DNA of 38,790 nt, taken from assembly GCA_022448105.1 (NCBI GenBank), contig JAKVAV010000010.1, positions 103,829-142,618 of the forward strand. Reading direction: 5' to 3'. The stretch's first letter is position 1. Every line of letters begins with the position of its first letter. The notes under the pieces are model-generated. The model did not search any database. It was not told the DNA's origin and saw nothing but the letters and a program-made list of their open reading frames with translations. This document shows, piece by piece, positions 1-8,591 of this stretch. The stretch comes from Flavobacteriales bacterium (GTDB lineage Bacteria; Bacteroidota; Bacteroidia; Flavobacteriales_D; Cryomorphaceae). The position numbers and the translations under genes are program-made.

Positions 1-765
1 AAGGATTTCTATATTGAATGCTTAGGCAGTTTGAGCTATATTAATGCGGAGTTGGTACAGTGCATTCGCAAGCAAGCTTTCAAAGATGCCAGTAACCAAA
101 TCTCAAAAATGGGATTAGGCGATGTTGAACACATGATAATTAATGAGTTCGAAGGCACAGTTGATACTGGATTAATGATGAAAAATTTGCTTGCTCTTTC
201 AAATGAGCTCGGTGTGGAGCTATACAATGGTGTGGAGATAAAATCTCTTATGTCAGATGGCAATCAGGCTAAATTAGAAAGCAATATTGGAGAGATTTTG
301 GCGGAAAGGGTTATTGTAACAACCAATGGGTTTGCACGAACACTTTTACCTCAAATTGACGTTCACCCAAAGAGAGCACAAGTACTTATTACTAGCCCGA
401 TAAAGAATTTAAAGTGGAGCGGCTGTTTTCATCACGACCGTGGTTTTGACTATTTTAGAGATATCGACGGAAGGGTACTGATCGGTGGTGGGCGGCATTT
501 AGACCTGGACAGAGAATCAACCACAGAAGAGGGAACCACCGAACTGATTCAAGAACATTTAGAGGAGATACTTAGAAAGGTCGTGCTTCCTGGTGAAGAT
601 TTCACCGTAGATATGAGATGGTCAGGTACAATGGGGATGAGTAATTCAAAAAAGTTCATACTGGAAAAGTTAGATGATAGAACATACTGCGCTGTGAGAT
701 TCGGTGGAATGGGCGTAGCTCTAGCGTCAGCCGTGAGTAAATTACTAGTAGATGGGATAGAATAG
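1..765 (+). CDS. FAD-dependent oxidoreductase (DAO family), 5'-truncated by window edge
   Basis: The reading frame is open from base 1, so the true start and the N-terminal Rossmann FAD-binding motif lie outside the window; a TTG at base 31 is not a convincing start. The visible part resembles the C-terminal two thirds of DadA/glycine-oxidase-like flavoenzymes of the DAO superfamily. It has a substrate-domain segment with RVIVTTNGFA (the FAD-domain strand after the insertion), a GGGRHLD turn, and a terminal FGGMGVALASAVSKLLVDG segment that normally contacts the FAD. Such enzymes oxidise amines or amino acids; the substrate cannot be read from this fragment. The stop is two bases from the stop of the convergent next gene, with no terminator between them. 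The family is fairly secure, the specific reaction unknown. Confidence 0.82.
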   Translation, partial: KDFYIECLGSLSYINAELVQCIRKQAFKDASNQISKMGLGDVEHMIINEFEGTVDTGLMMKNLLALSNELGVELYNGVEIKSLMSDGNQAKLESNIGEILAERVIVTTNGFARTLLPQIDVHPKRAQVLITSPIKNLKWSGCFHHDRGFDYFRDIDGRVLIGGGRHLDLDRESTTEEGTTELIQEHLEEILRKVVLPGEDFTVDMRWSGTMGMSNSKKFILEKLDDRTYCAVRFGGMGVALASAVSKLLVDGIE

Positions 766-767
766 AC

Positions 768-3425
768 TTATCTAACAACAGTAACGCTGCCTTTTTTATC
801 GATGAGCTGATCGTTAAATCCTTTAGCGACGATCCTGTAGCTGTATACCGAATTTTCAACGGCAAAATTCACGTCTGCTTCTGAACCATCCCAACCCATG
901 TCCGGGTTATTGGTGTGAAAAACAGTATTTCCCCACCGATCGAAGACCCACATCTCAAATTCCGTAATGAAGGTTCCCTCCGCCTTAAAAATATCGTTGA
1001 GACCGTCTCCATCAGGTGTAAAGGCGGTAGGTACAAAGACATTTAGAGGTGGTTCATAAAAATCAACTTTGGTAGCGGAACAGCCAGATGGATGGAGAAC
1101 CTCCAAGGTTACCAATTGATCATCTTCCAGATTGGGTTCAAAAACGGGCTCAAAAAGCTGGCTAGTATCGCCTCCCGGAAGTGTCCAGAAATAGGATAGT
1201 CCGGCAAGCGAATTGTTGATTAGCGGATAATTAGAGTTGTTGTAATCAAAAGAAAAATCAGCCTCAACATCAACCAAATTCAGACTTATAGAAGACAAGA
1301 CTGTTTTTTGGCATTCGTCAGTCACTTGAAGGGTATAAGTAGCGTCCCTTGTCGGAAAGAGATTCAATGTAAGTAAGTCACTTTCTGTTTCGAGCCAAAC
1401 GTACGCTAGACTTCCAAAGCCACCCAAAATTGATGGCGTATAATTAAACTCTCTTCCCCGGCAAACTGAAGTGTCGTTTGGCATCAGTATATCTAGAGGT
1501 ATGTCAGGTAAATGGACGGTAAGTGTATCATATCCTTTTTGGCCACATTGATCGGTAACTTCAAGCGATACGACACTGGAAGTGAAGGGTGTAAATTTGA
1601 ATGCCGGCTCAAAACTCTCCGTGGCATAATTTCTTTTCCATTTATAAGCTTTCCCGCCAATTCCACCTTGAACTTCGGGGAAAATCGTCAGTTCTTCATT
1701 ACAGAAGCCATCAAAATCATCACCTATTTCGACACTTATTGCTTCATCAATGAGGTTGAGATCTATGGCTACCGATACTGGATCAACGCAACCATCCTCA
1801 ACTTGAAGTTCTAGAAGACCTTCTTGTGGTGTTGGAATATTTAGTTGGTTTGAATGAGATAAAACCATTCCATCAAACTCCCAAGTTAATGAGTAGTCGC
1901 CTCTTCCACCAGTAATTACAGGGGCAAATTGAAATGGTTGCAAACAATTAATTTCAAGTTCTAAAGGTGCTATAACATTTAATGGAGCATATACTTCTGG
2001 TTGATAGAGAATCAAAATGTTTTCGCTATGTAGATTGCACTGATCAGTAACCACAGCGGCAAGCTCTGCGGCTTCTTCTTCTTCGATAGCAAATTCAAAA
2101 CCAGAGAAATTCCCGTCCCATACAATCGTATACGGAGCCAATCCACCGTCTACATTTATATCCACCTGAGCAGTTTCATCACATGAAACGGTAATTACAT
2201 CTTCATACTCCACAATTAAATCTGGAAAGTCTGTCAATGGAAGCAATAGTTCGGTTCTCGCAGTATCAAATCCACAGACATTCGGCTGCAAAAAGGTTAA
2301 ATCAAAAATTCGCTCACTCTCAAACAAGTTATTGTAAGTGATTGGCAGCTCCCAATTGAGGTATCCCTGAGCTCCGTAGAAAATTAGGCTATCTGGAAAA
2401 GCGGGGAAAACATCTGGATTAGCTTCGGCAAATTGACTCTCGATATAAATGACCTTGACGTCACTACTATCTCCTCGGGACAATTTGAAATCAAAACGAC
2501 TGCAACCTTCCGATGCTAAGCCATCTATCGGATTAACAACCACATATTCAACTTCTAAAGGCTTCTCGCTTGCGAAGCTTTTCGACTTTATAAAAACAGC
2601 AGAATCATTCTTGCCGTCAACTGCATCAGCAATGGCCATTTTGATTCGATATGTTTCTCCACAAATCACAGGTACTTCTACTTTAAAAACCTTGGTGAAC
2701 CCATCAAATTCCGTTGTATTTTGGGAGGTATTGGATTCATTATCTACAAAATATTGACTGTTGGCCTGCCAATTAATATCTGTAGCATTGCATATGGCAT
2801 TGCTTCCGAAAATTCCTGACTCTCCCTTATTTACGCTGTTTATTGCAACAGGAACATCACTATCTGGAACCGTAGCCAAATTGATCGCGTTGTTGCTAAA
2901 AGAACCATCTCCTTCAATTCCAGGACCAGAAATGAAAAAGCCAAAGGCATCGTTGTATGGAGAACAAGCGTGTTCGTTGTACTCTTCACTTGCGAATACA
3001 TATGAAAACCTCAATGTATCCCCGCTAGCTACGAAATCAAATTCAAGAGCGGCTACATCGTTCAATTCGATATTCTCACCCATTAATTGGGATAAGTCCG
3101 GCTCAACCGTTAGTTCGTTTTCGTCTAATGAACTGAAGGCTGTCGGAAGATCATTAGGGCCTTGGGCAATACTGGCGTCTCCAGTTGATAATACAATGCC
3201 ATCGGATATTCCTATGGCTGGCATTCCATTTGAAAAAGTTCCAATTTGGATATTGTGTAGTTCTGCTGACTGCCCATTAAACGTGACATCCAATAGATCA
3301 ACACCGTCTCCAAGCAATGTGTTTTGAACAATGGATTGAGGCGTTTGATCGAGGTGAACTTGAAGCTGAGCAAGCACTGTATATGGCGCTAGACAGAGAA
3401 CGAAAAATGCTCTAAACCGAATCAA
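768..3425 (-). CDS. Secreted T9SS cargo: choice-of-anchor-L-like N-terminus and gliding-motility C-terminal domain
   Basis: The 885-residue protein starts with a short signal peptide (hydrophobic FFVLCLAPYTVLA, cleavage near residue 19). Residues about 25-290 look like the choice-of-anchor L domain found in Bacteroidetes surface proteins. The middle contains repeated Ig/PKD-like beta segments with GGxGxxxYxW signatures. Residues about 793-885 form the gliding-motility-associated (CHU_C) domain, with the hallmark FTPDGDGLND and the FDRWGNTVF and GWDG motifs. This is the type B sorting signal for the type IX secretion system, so the protein is probably exported to the cell surface or medium. 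No catalytic domain is visible; adhesion is an inference. The start is TTG: an in-frame stop lies just upstream at 3438-3440 and there is no nearby in-frame ATG. A hairpin sits right on the start (see findings). Confidence 0.88.
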   Translation of the reverse strand: MIRFRAFFVLCLAPYTVLAQLQVHLDQTPQSIVQNTLLGDGVDLLDVTFNGQSAELHNIQIGTFSNGMPAIGISDGIVLSTGDASIAQGPNDLPTAFSSLDENELTVEPDLSQLMGENIELNDVAALEFDFVASGDTLRFSYVFASEEYNEHACSPYNDAFGFFISGPGIEGDGSFSNNAINLATVPDSDVPVAINSVNKGESGIFGSNAICNATDINWQANSQYFVDNESNTSQNTTEFDGFTKVFKVEVPVICGETYRIKMAIADAVDGKNDSAVFIKSKSFASEKPLEVEYVVVNPIDGLASEGCSRFDFKLSRGDSSDVKVIYIESQFAEANPDVFPAFPDSLIFYGAQGYLNWELPITYNNLFESERIFDLTFLQPNVCGFDTARTELLLPLTDFPDLIVEYEDVITVSCDETAQVDINVDGGLAPYTIVWDGNFSGFEFAIEEEEAAELAAVVTDQCNLHSENILILYQPEVYAPLNVIAPLELEINCLQPFQFAPVITGGRGDYSLTWEFDGMVLSHSNQLNIPTPQEGLLELQVEDGCVDPVSVAIDLNLIDEAISVEIGDDFDGFCNEELTIFPEVQGGIGGKAYKWKRNYATESFEPAFKFTPFTSSVVSLEVTDQCGQKGYDTLTVHLPDIPLDILMPNDTSVCRGREFNYTPSILGGFGSLAYVWLETESDLLTLNLFPTRDATYTLQVTDECQKTVLSSISLNLVDVEADFSFDYNNSNYPLINNSLAGLSYFWTLPGGDTSQLFEPVFEPNLEDDQLVTLEVLHPSGCSATKVDFYEPPLNVFVPTAFTPDGDGLNDIFKAEGTFITEFEMWVFDRWGNTVFHTNNPDMGWDGSEADVNFAVENSVYSYRIVAKGFNDQLIDKKGSVTVVR

Positions 3426-3447
3426 AGGGGTATGATTTTACCCCTTT
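3424..3447 (-). terminator. Hairpin between penicillin acylase gene and T9SS cargo gene
   Basis: On the plus strand AAAGGGGTA (3424-3432) pairs with TACCCCTTT (3439-3447) around a six-base loop, a perfect 9-bp stem. It lies 32 bases beyond the stop of the penicillin acylase gene in the transcription direction, so it could end or attenuate that transcript. Its last bases overlap the TTG start of the next gene. There is no long U tract after it on the minus strand, so a translational-control hairpin is an equally good reading. Confidence 0.45.
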
Positions 3448-3478
3448 CATACTGAAAATTAGCGATTTTGTTACGTAT

Positions 3479-5887
3479 CTATTCTTCTTTTTGGGCTGGC
3501 AATAACACGAGATGGTTGTTTGACTTTCCAATCTCTTTCTTATTCATTTTCATTTTTCGAAACTTCCCATTAACATACATTTCAGCTTGGTCGGAATAAT
3601 GAGGGCTCATCACATTGCCGCTATTGCCCGTCGGCAAGATGGATACGGCATTCTCAATATCGGCAAAATCGATTACTATGCGCATGGCTGGTCCGTAGTG
3701 GGCAATGTATTCGCCATTTCCGTTGAAAATAAACCCTGCATTATTAACCGTCTCATTTCCACCTGTCGAAGGGAAAGGTCCGACGTGGAAAAACTCCTTT
3801 AAAATTGATACGGCCGAAAAAACATGTGGATGTTCGAGTGAATGAACTCTGTCCCAAGTCCAGCTTTGGATATCTGCACCTAGTTCGTCTTCCAGCTCCA
3901 TGACGGACTTTTGAAACGATTTCAACACTATGCTCTCTCTCGTTTCGATCTTAGCACTTGTTTTTACGTCATCCCACCAAGGAGAAGCAGGCTCTCGAAA
4001 CATCTTAGGATAGCTTCTTTTCAACAAATGAGTAGAAAATAACTTTTGAAATACTTCATCACCCACTTCGTCTTGCAAACTGTTCAAAAGGGTATGATAA
4101 AGGAACTTGTAATAAATAGTAGGTTCAACATCACGCAGATCATGTGCCCCTCCCCACAACTCCAGTTTTTCGAGTGCCATCTCTTCCGTATTTGTAAAAA
4201 CTGCACCAGAATGACGAATTATTTCGGCCAAAACATGAGCTACATCTGCCTCAGTTGCAGAAACATGATCAAGCATCGCTTCTTTTGCACTCTCGACCGT
4301 GGCATTTGATTGATTCTTTAGAAGCTCCTCAATTCTATCTGCTCTAGTTTCAGGTGCATAGTACCCTGGATATAGTTCACCTTCAGTTGAATCGTGCATT
4401 TGATTCGCAGAGTGAACAAAATCTCTTTCTGGGTTGATGGTTTTTGGGTTCGCATCAAAACTGTAGTAATCCTTAAAGTTCCATCCCGAAGCATAGCCCT
4501 TACCATAAAGCTTTCCGTCAGAAGAATCAGACCGCAGAATGAGTTTGCTGGCCGACCATTGAGCAATATTTCCGGAAGCATCACCATAAGTGACATTTAA
4601 TCCCGGTGAAGCAATCATTTCCACTCCTTTTTCAAAATCTTCGAGATTGTCAGCTCGATTCATCATGTGAAAAGCCTCCAATAGCTCATTGTTCAGAGCT
4701 GTGTAGTTCCAGTACATCGAGATCGGCACATCGGACTTAATCGGAAGGTGGTTGTTGATTAAAACTCCATGAATCGTTTCATAAACCGTAAAAGTCGTAT
4801 CAACTCCTCCTTTAACTTTGACCGTTTCAGAGTACTTGGCGACCCGAGCCTCAAGAGAATCTTTGTAAACGGTCGCTGAACTATCGGCATTTGCAAATCT
4901 TTCGACAAAGAAGTCGGAATCATCATCTTCAAACATAGTGAGTCCCCAAGCGTGGTTTCTCGTATGACCAACTAAAGCCACTGGGATACCTGATATAAAG
5001 TTTCCATAAAAACCAAACCCTGGATACTCAATATGTGCTTCGTACCATGTTCCAGGCGCAGAATACTTTATGTGCGTATCGTTAGAAAGCATCACCTTAC
5101 CAGAAAGGGTTTTGCTTGCTCCCAAAGCCCAACCGTTACTTCCTTGCAGCATAGGGACCGGGAGCATATCAGGAAAGAATGGTTGAACTAAGCTCAGTTG
5201 AGGAGTCAGTGAATCAGGTACCACGGAGTCTCCTCTCAAAGTGTCAAGCGGAAGTATATCATTGGTCACAGCCAAATCGAGAGATCGTAAGTATTCTGGG
5301 CCGAGTTTATCATAAAAGTCTTGAACCAATGGATCAGTTCTAAGGGCATAGGCAAAACTGTAAGCCATATAACCCGCAATGCAGTAAACATCTTCCACGG
5401 TAAACTCCTCGGGATCAGCTCCCAGGACTCGATATTCAAGAGGATGTTTTCCGTTTCTCACAAACTCGTTCACACCTTCTAAGTAAGCCAATGTGATCTC
5501 TTTGATTTGCTGAGGAGCATTTTCAAATCTAACCGCATCCTCTTTTGCTTTCCTATTTGTGCCTAGCGTTCGAAAAAAGGCATCGGTTTCTTTCATATCA
5601 TCACCGATGATTTCAGAAAGTCTCCCTCCCCCTACTCTCCTCATCAGATCCATCTGGAAGAGACGATCTTGGGCGTGGAGATACCCAAATGCTCGAAAAG
5701 CATCTTTAGCGTTATCCGCGTAGATATGGGGTATTCCATACTCATCAAAATAGGTATCTACCTGAGAAGTTAACTGAGGAATCTCTAGCTTACCGCGCAG
5801 TACAGGCTGGTGACTTTGAATGTAAACCCAAAGAAGAAGGATGATACTCACCAGTAAAATCAAAAAGTATTTCAAAAATCTTCCCAT
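3479..5887 (-). CDS. Penicillin acylase family protein (Ntn hydrolase)
   Basis: The protein has 802 residues, the usual length for the penicillin amidase (S45) family. An N-terminal membrane segment or uncleaved signal (residues about 5-22) places it in the periplasm. The alpha-chain region carries GIPHIYADNAKDAFRAFGYLHAQDRLFQMD, followed by the spacer and the beta-chain start LQGSNGWALGASKT. Ser250 of GSN is the predicted autocatalytic cleavage site and N-terminal nucleophile. Later conserved pieces include LSNDTHIKYSAPGTWYE and the C-terminal GNSGNVMSPHYSDQ segment. Family members hydrolyse amides such as beta-lactams or acyl-homoserine lactones; the substrate here is not determinable. The ATG at 5885-5887 follows a perfect -7 element. 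It is divergent from the alpha/beta hydrolase gene and may be co-transcribed with the T9SS cargo gene downstream. Confidence 0.93.
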   Translation of the reverse strand: MGRFLKYFLILLVSIILLLWVYIQSHQPVLRGKLEIPQLTSQVDTYFDEYGIPHIYADNAKDAFRAFGYLHAQDRLFQMDLMRRVGGGRLSEIIGDDMKETDAFFRTLGTNRKAKEDAVRFENAPQQIKEITLAYLEGVNEFVRNGKHPLEYRVLGADPEEFTVEDVYCIAGYMAYSFAYALRTDPLVQDFYDKLGPEYLRSLDLAVTNDILPLDTLRGDSVVPDSLTPQLSLVQPFFPDMLPVPMLQGSNGWALGASKTLSGKVMLSNDTHIKYSAPGTWYEAHIEYPGFGFYGNFISGIPVALVGHTRNHAWGLTMFEDDDSDFFVERFANADSSATVYKDSLEARVAKYSETVKVKGGVDTTFTVYETIHGVLINNHLPIKSDVPISMYWNYTALNNELLEAFHMMNRADNLEDFEKGVEMIASPGLNVTYGDASGNIAQWSASKLILRSDSSDGKLYGKGYASGWNFKDYYSFDANPKTINPERDFVHSANQMHDSTEGELYPGYYAPETRADRIEELLKNQSNATVESAKEAMLDHVSATEADVAHVLAEIIRHSGAVFTNTEEMALEKLELWGGAHDLRDVEPTIYYKFLYHTLLNSLQDEVGDEVFQKLFSTHLLKRSYPKMFREPASPWWDDVKTSAKIETRESIVLKSFQKSVMELEDELGADIQSWTWDRVHSLEHPHVFSAVSILKEFFHVGPFPSTGGNETVNNAGFIFNGNGEYIAHYGPAMRIVIDFADIENAVSILPTGNSGNVMSPHYSDQAEMYVNGKFRKMKMNKKEIGKSNNHLVLLPAQKEE

Positions 5888-5911
5888 GTATTGAAGTAAA
5901 TATTAATACCT

Positions 5912-5919
5912 CAAAGGTA
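5912..5919 (-). promoter_or_regulatory. -7 element TACCTTTG for the penicillin acylase gene
   Basis: The minus strand reads TACCTTTG, a perfect match to the Bacteroidetes/Flavobacterium -7 consensus TAnnTTTG. It lies 24 bases upstream of the ATG, giving a predicted leader of about 18 nt. No clear TTG -33 box is seen at 17-23 bases, so the call rests on the -7 box and its position. Confidence 0.6.
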
Positions 5920-5952
5920 TAACTCCAGACAGACCAGAATAAATTAAACCTT

Positions 5953-5960
5953 TACCTTCG
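5953..5960 (+). promoter_or_regulatory. Near-consensus -7 element TACCTTCG for the alpha/beta hydrolase-OsmC gene
   Basis: TACCTTCG matches the TAnnTTTG consensus except for one base and lies 20 bases before the TTG start of the downstream gene. It faces away from the minus-strand promoter in the same 93-base divergent spacer. No good -33 box was found. Confidence 0.35.
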
Positions 5961-5980
5961 AAAAAAACACGGTCGAATAA

Positions 5981-7192
5981 TTGAGATCTCTAGAAATAAA
6001 TTTTCAGAACAGGTCTGGGCTAAATCTTAGCGCCCGACTAGAGCTTCCGATAACAAGACCAGCTCAACAGTTTGCCATATTTGCCCATTGTTTTACTTGC
6101 GGAAAGAATGCTAGAGCTGCTACGCTCATTTCAAGGGAATTAACTCGATACGGTTTTGGAGTTTTGAGATTTGATTTCACTGGTTTAGGGTTGAGTGAGG
6201 GAGAATTTGGGGACACTGATTTTACCTCAAACATATCTGACCTCGAAGCAGCGGCTGATTTTTTAGCCAAAGGATATAAAGCCCCGACGCTCTTGGTTGG
6301 GCATTCTTTGGGAGGCACAGCGGCACTGCACGCAGCCAAGAGAATTGACACGATACATTCTGTATGTACTATTGGCGCTCCTTTTGAGGCGAAACATGTT
6401 CTACATCAATTTGAAGACAGCCGAGAAGAGATCGAAACAAAGAAAATTTCAGAGGTGAAGATTGGTGGACGACCCTTCAATATTGGAGTGCAATTTATTA
6501 ATGATGTAGAATCTCAAAAAACGGTGGATTTTCTTCCAAAGCTGAAGAAACCACTCCTCATCATGCATTCGCCTCAAGATGAAATCGTAAACATCGACAA
6601 TGCTGCAGAGATCTATACCGCGGCACATCATCCAAAGAGCTTTATCACTTTAGATGGAGCAAATCATTTATTGACAGACAAAGACGACGCAGCTTATGCG
6701 GCCAAGATGATTGGTGCCTGGGTCACTCGCTATCTTACTATCGAAGAAGAGCAAAAAGAGCCAACCGAAAACGTTACCGTGCAGCTGGGCGATAATGGTT
6801 TCACAACTGAGATATCAGCTGGAAAACACGTTTTCCTGGCCGACGAACCAGAAAGTGTTGGTGGCAACGAACTTGGCCCTACCCCTTACCAATTTCTCAA
6901 TGCATCGTTGGGCACTTGTACAGCAATGACTTTGAAAATGTATGCCGATAGAAAAGGATGGCCTCTAGAAAAAGTTAAGGTGGAACTGAATCACAATAAA
7001 ACACACATAAAGGATAGCTCAAATCCAGAGGATAAAGGCAGTAAGGTGGATGTATTCAAAAGAAAAATGACATTAGAAGGTGATTTAAATCATGAACAAC
7101 TGGAAAAACTTCGCTCGATCGCCGACAAGTGTCCAGTTCATAGAACCCTCACCGAAACAGAAGTAAGAGTAGAAACAGAAATTTCAGAGTGA
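5981..7192 (+). CDS. Bifunctional alpha/beta hydrolase-OsmC family protein
   Basis: Two domains are fused in 403 residues. Residues 1-255 form an alpha/beta hydrolase with the nucleophile elbow GHSLGG (Ser109), acid Asp200 in HSPQDEI and His229 in GANHLL, a complete triad. Residues about 260-400 are an OsmC/Ohr-type domain with the two redox cysteines Cys313 (SLGTCTAMT) and Cys384 (DKCPVHRTL). OsmC proteins reduce organic peroxides. The same fusion is known in bacteria and is often tied to oxidative stress, but its physiological substrate is not established. The start is TTG at 5981, directly after an in-frame TAA; no nearby ATG exists and this position fits the family N-terminus. The stop overlaps the next gene by GTGA, indicating translational coupling. 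Confidence 0.92.
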   Translation: MRSLEINFQNRSGLNLSARLELPITRPAQQFAIFAHCFTCGKNARAATLISRELTRYGFGVLRFDFTGLGLSEGEFGDTDFTSNISDLEAAADFLAKGYKAPTLLVGHSLGGTAALHAAKRIDTIHSVCTIGAPFEAKHVLHQFEDSREEIETKKISEVKIGGRPFNIGVQFINDVESQKTVDFLPKLKKPLLIMHSPQDEIVNIDNAAEIYTAAHHPKSFITLDGANHLLTDKDDAAYAAKMIGAWVTRYLTIEEEQKEPTENVTVQLGDNGFTTEISAGKHVFLADEPESVGGNELGPTPYQFLNASLGTCTAMTLKMYADRKGWPLEKVKVELNHNKTHIKDSSNPEDKGSKVDVFKRKMTLEGDLNHEQLEKLRSIADKCPVHRTLTETEVRVETEISE

Positions 7193-8535
7193 TTTTACCG
7201 AAAGATTTTATTGAATCTCTTCCGCTGAGCAAAGATGAAAGAAAAGACCTAGTCGACACCATTCTCGAAGGAAATGCTCCTGTTTCTATTCGAGTGAATC
7301 CATTCAAGGCAAGACCCAGTGTCAAATTCGAAAAAATAGCCTGGTGCAATGACGCTTTTTACCTGTCTGATAGACCATCATTTACTGCAGATCCCGCATT
7401 TCATGCTGGCGCCTACTATCCCCAAGAAGCCTCCTCGATGTTTTTGAGTCGTGTGATTCAGTCGATGAAAAGACCAAACGGGCCGATTGCCGTTCTCGAT
7501 TTATGTGCAGCTCCAGGAGGAAAATCTACGCTGCTCAGGTCTATTTTAGAAGACGGAGACTTTTTACTGTCAAATGAAATCGTACCCAAACGAGCTTCAA
7601 TACTCTTTGAAAATATTCAAAAGTGGGGACATGAGCATACCGCAATTTCAAATTACAGTCCAGCTCAATTGGGAGAAAGCTCAGGGGTTTTTGACCTAAT
7701 TCTGGCAGATGTACCCTGTTCCGGAGAGGGTTTGTTCAGAAAACAAACTTCAGCAATTGATCAATGGTCATTAAAAAATGTCCAAACTTGTGTTGTTCGC
7801 CAGCGAGATATCTTAGACGACATTTGGCCGTCCTTGAAGGAAGGGGGGATTCTCATTTACAGCACGTGCACGTATAATTTATCAGAAAACGAGGAGAATC
7901 TGATTTGGCTAAAACGCAAGTACGACATAGAGTTTTTGGAAATACCCTTGCACCCTAATGAAACTATTATCCAAGCTTTTAGCGAAGAAGTAAAAGGCTA
8001 CCGCTTTTTGCCGCACATAACTAAAGGGGAAGGATTTTTCATTTCAGCTATACGCAAGCTTGGATCATCAAAGAAGATGAAGTCTAAAAAAACACACCTC
8101 AAACAAGGGAGAATTCCAAATGTGACTGATAGAACTGTTTTAAACACAAAAAATGAGGTATTTCTGCTTAGCGATTTCGGACATCAAGTTTTATCGGGAT
8201 TGGACAATCATTCAAAGGTTTTCTCACCTGGTTACAGAATCGGAGAAATGAAGAGAGAAAAATTCATTCCCGATCATGGTTGGTTTTTGTGGAGAAAACA
8301 AAGTGAAACAAGGAAGGTAGTCCTCTCCTATCACCAATCGATTTCATTTCTCAAATGCCATGATGCTAACGGGAATTTCTCAGGTAGAGGAAAGGTTATG
8401 GTAGAATTTGATGGATTCAATCTTGGACACGGAAAAGAAGAAAAAGCACGGGTCGTAAGTAAGTATCCAAAGAATTACCGCATCAGAATGGAGTCTGTAA
8501 ATGACTATCAAAAGATCGTCGACTCTATAAGTTAA
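7189..8535 (+). CDS. RsmF/NOL1-type RNA (cytosine-5) methyltransferase
   Basis: This 448-residue SAM-dependent m5C methyltransferase belongs to the NOL1/NOP2/Sun family. Visible motifs are the SAM-binding loop LDLCAAPGGKSTLL (about residues 103-116), motif IV DVPCSGEG with Cys177, and motif VI STCTYN with the catalytic Cys227. A C-terminal region of about 150 residues (from about 290) matches the RsmF-like extension that helps bind RNA. The likely target is 16S rRNA, as for RsmF, but tRNA is possible. The GTG start overlaps the previous stop in a four-base GTGA, so the gene is probably translated by coupling. All key residues are present. Confidence 0.92.
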   Translation: MILPKDFIESLPLSKDERKDLVDTILEGNAPVSIRVNPFKARPSVKFEKIAWCNDAFYLSDRPSFTADPAFHAGAYYPQEASSMFLSRVIQSMKRPNGPIAVLDLCAAPGGKSTLLRSILEDGDFLLSNEIVPKRASILFENIQKWGHEHTAISNYSPAQLGESSGVFDLILADVPCSGEGLFRKQTSAIDQWSLKNVQTCVVRQRDILDDIWPSLKEGGILIYSTCTYNLSENEENLIWLKRKYDIEFLEIPLHPNETIIQAFSEEVKGYRFLPHITKGEGFFISAIRKLGSSKKMKSKKTHLKQGRIPNVTDRTVLNTKNEVFLLSDFGHQVLSGLDNHSKVFSPGYRIGEMKREKFIPDHGWFLWRKQSETRKVVLSYHQSISFLKCHDANGNFSGRGKVMVEFDGFNLGHGKEEKARVVSKYPKNYRIRMESVNDYQKIVDSIS

Positions 8536-8591
8536 TCAGGATTATACTCCTTTTTATTTCACTAATTTCACATCCTCAAACTACCACTTAC

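Noticed and set aside
2761-3327. 188-codon plus-strand open frame inside the T9SS cargo gene
   Set aside because: Antisense to a well-supported gene, low-complexity Ser/Pro/Leu sequence, no domain.
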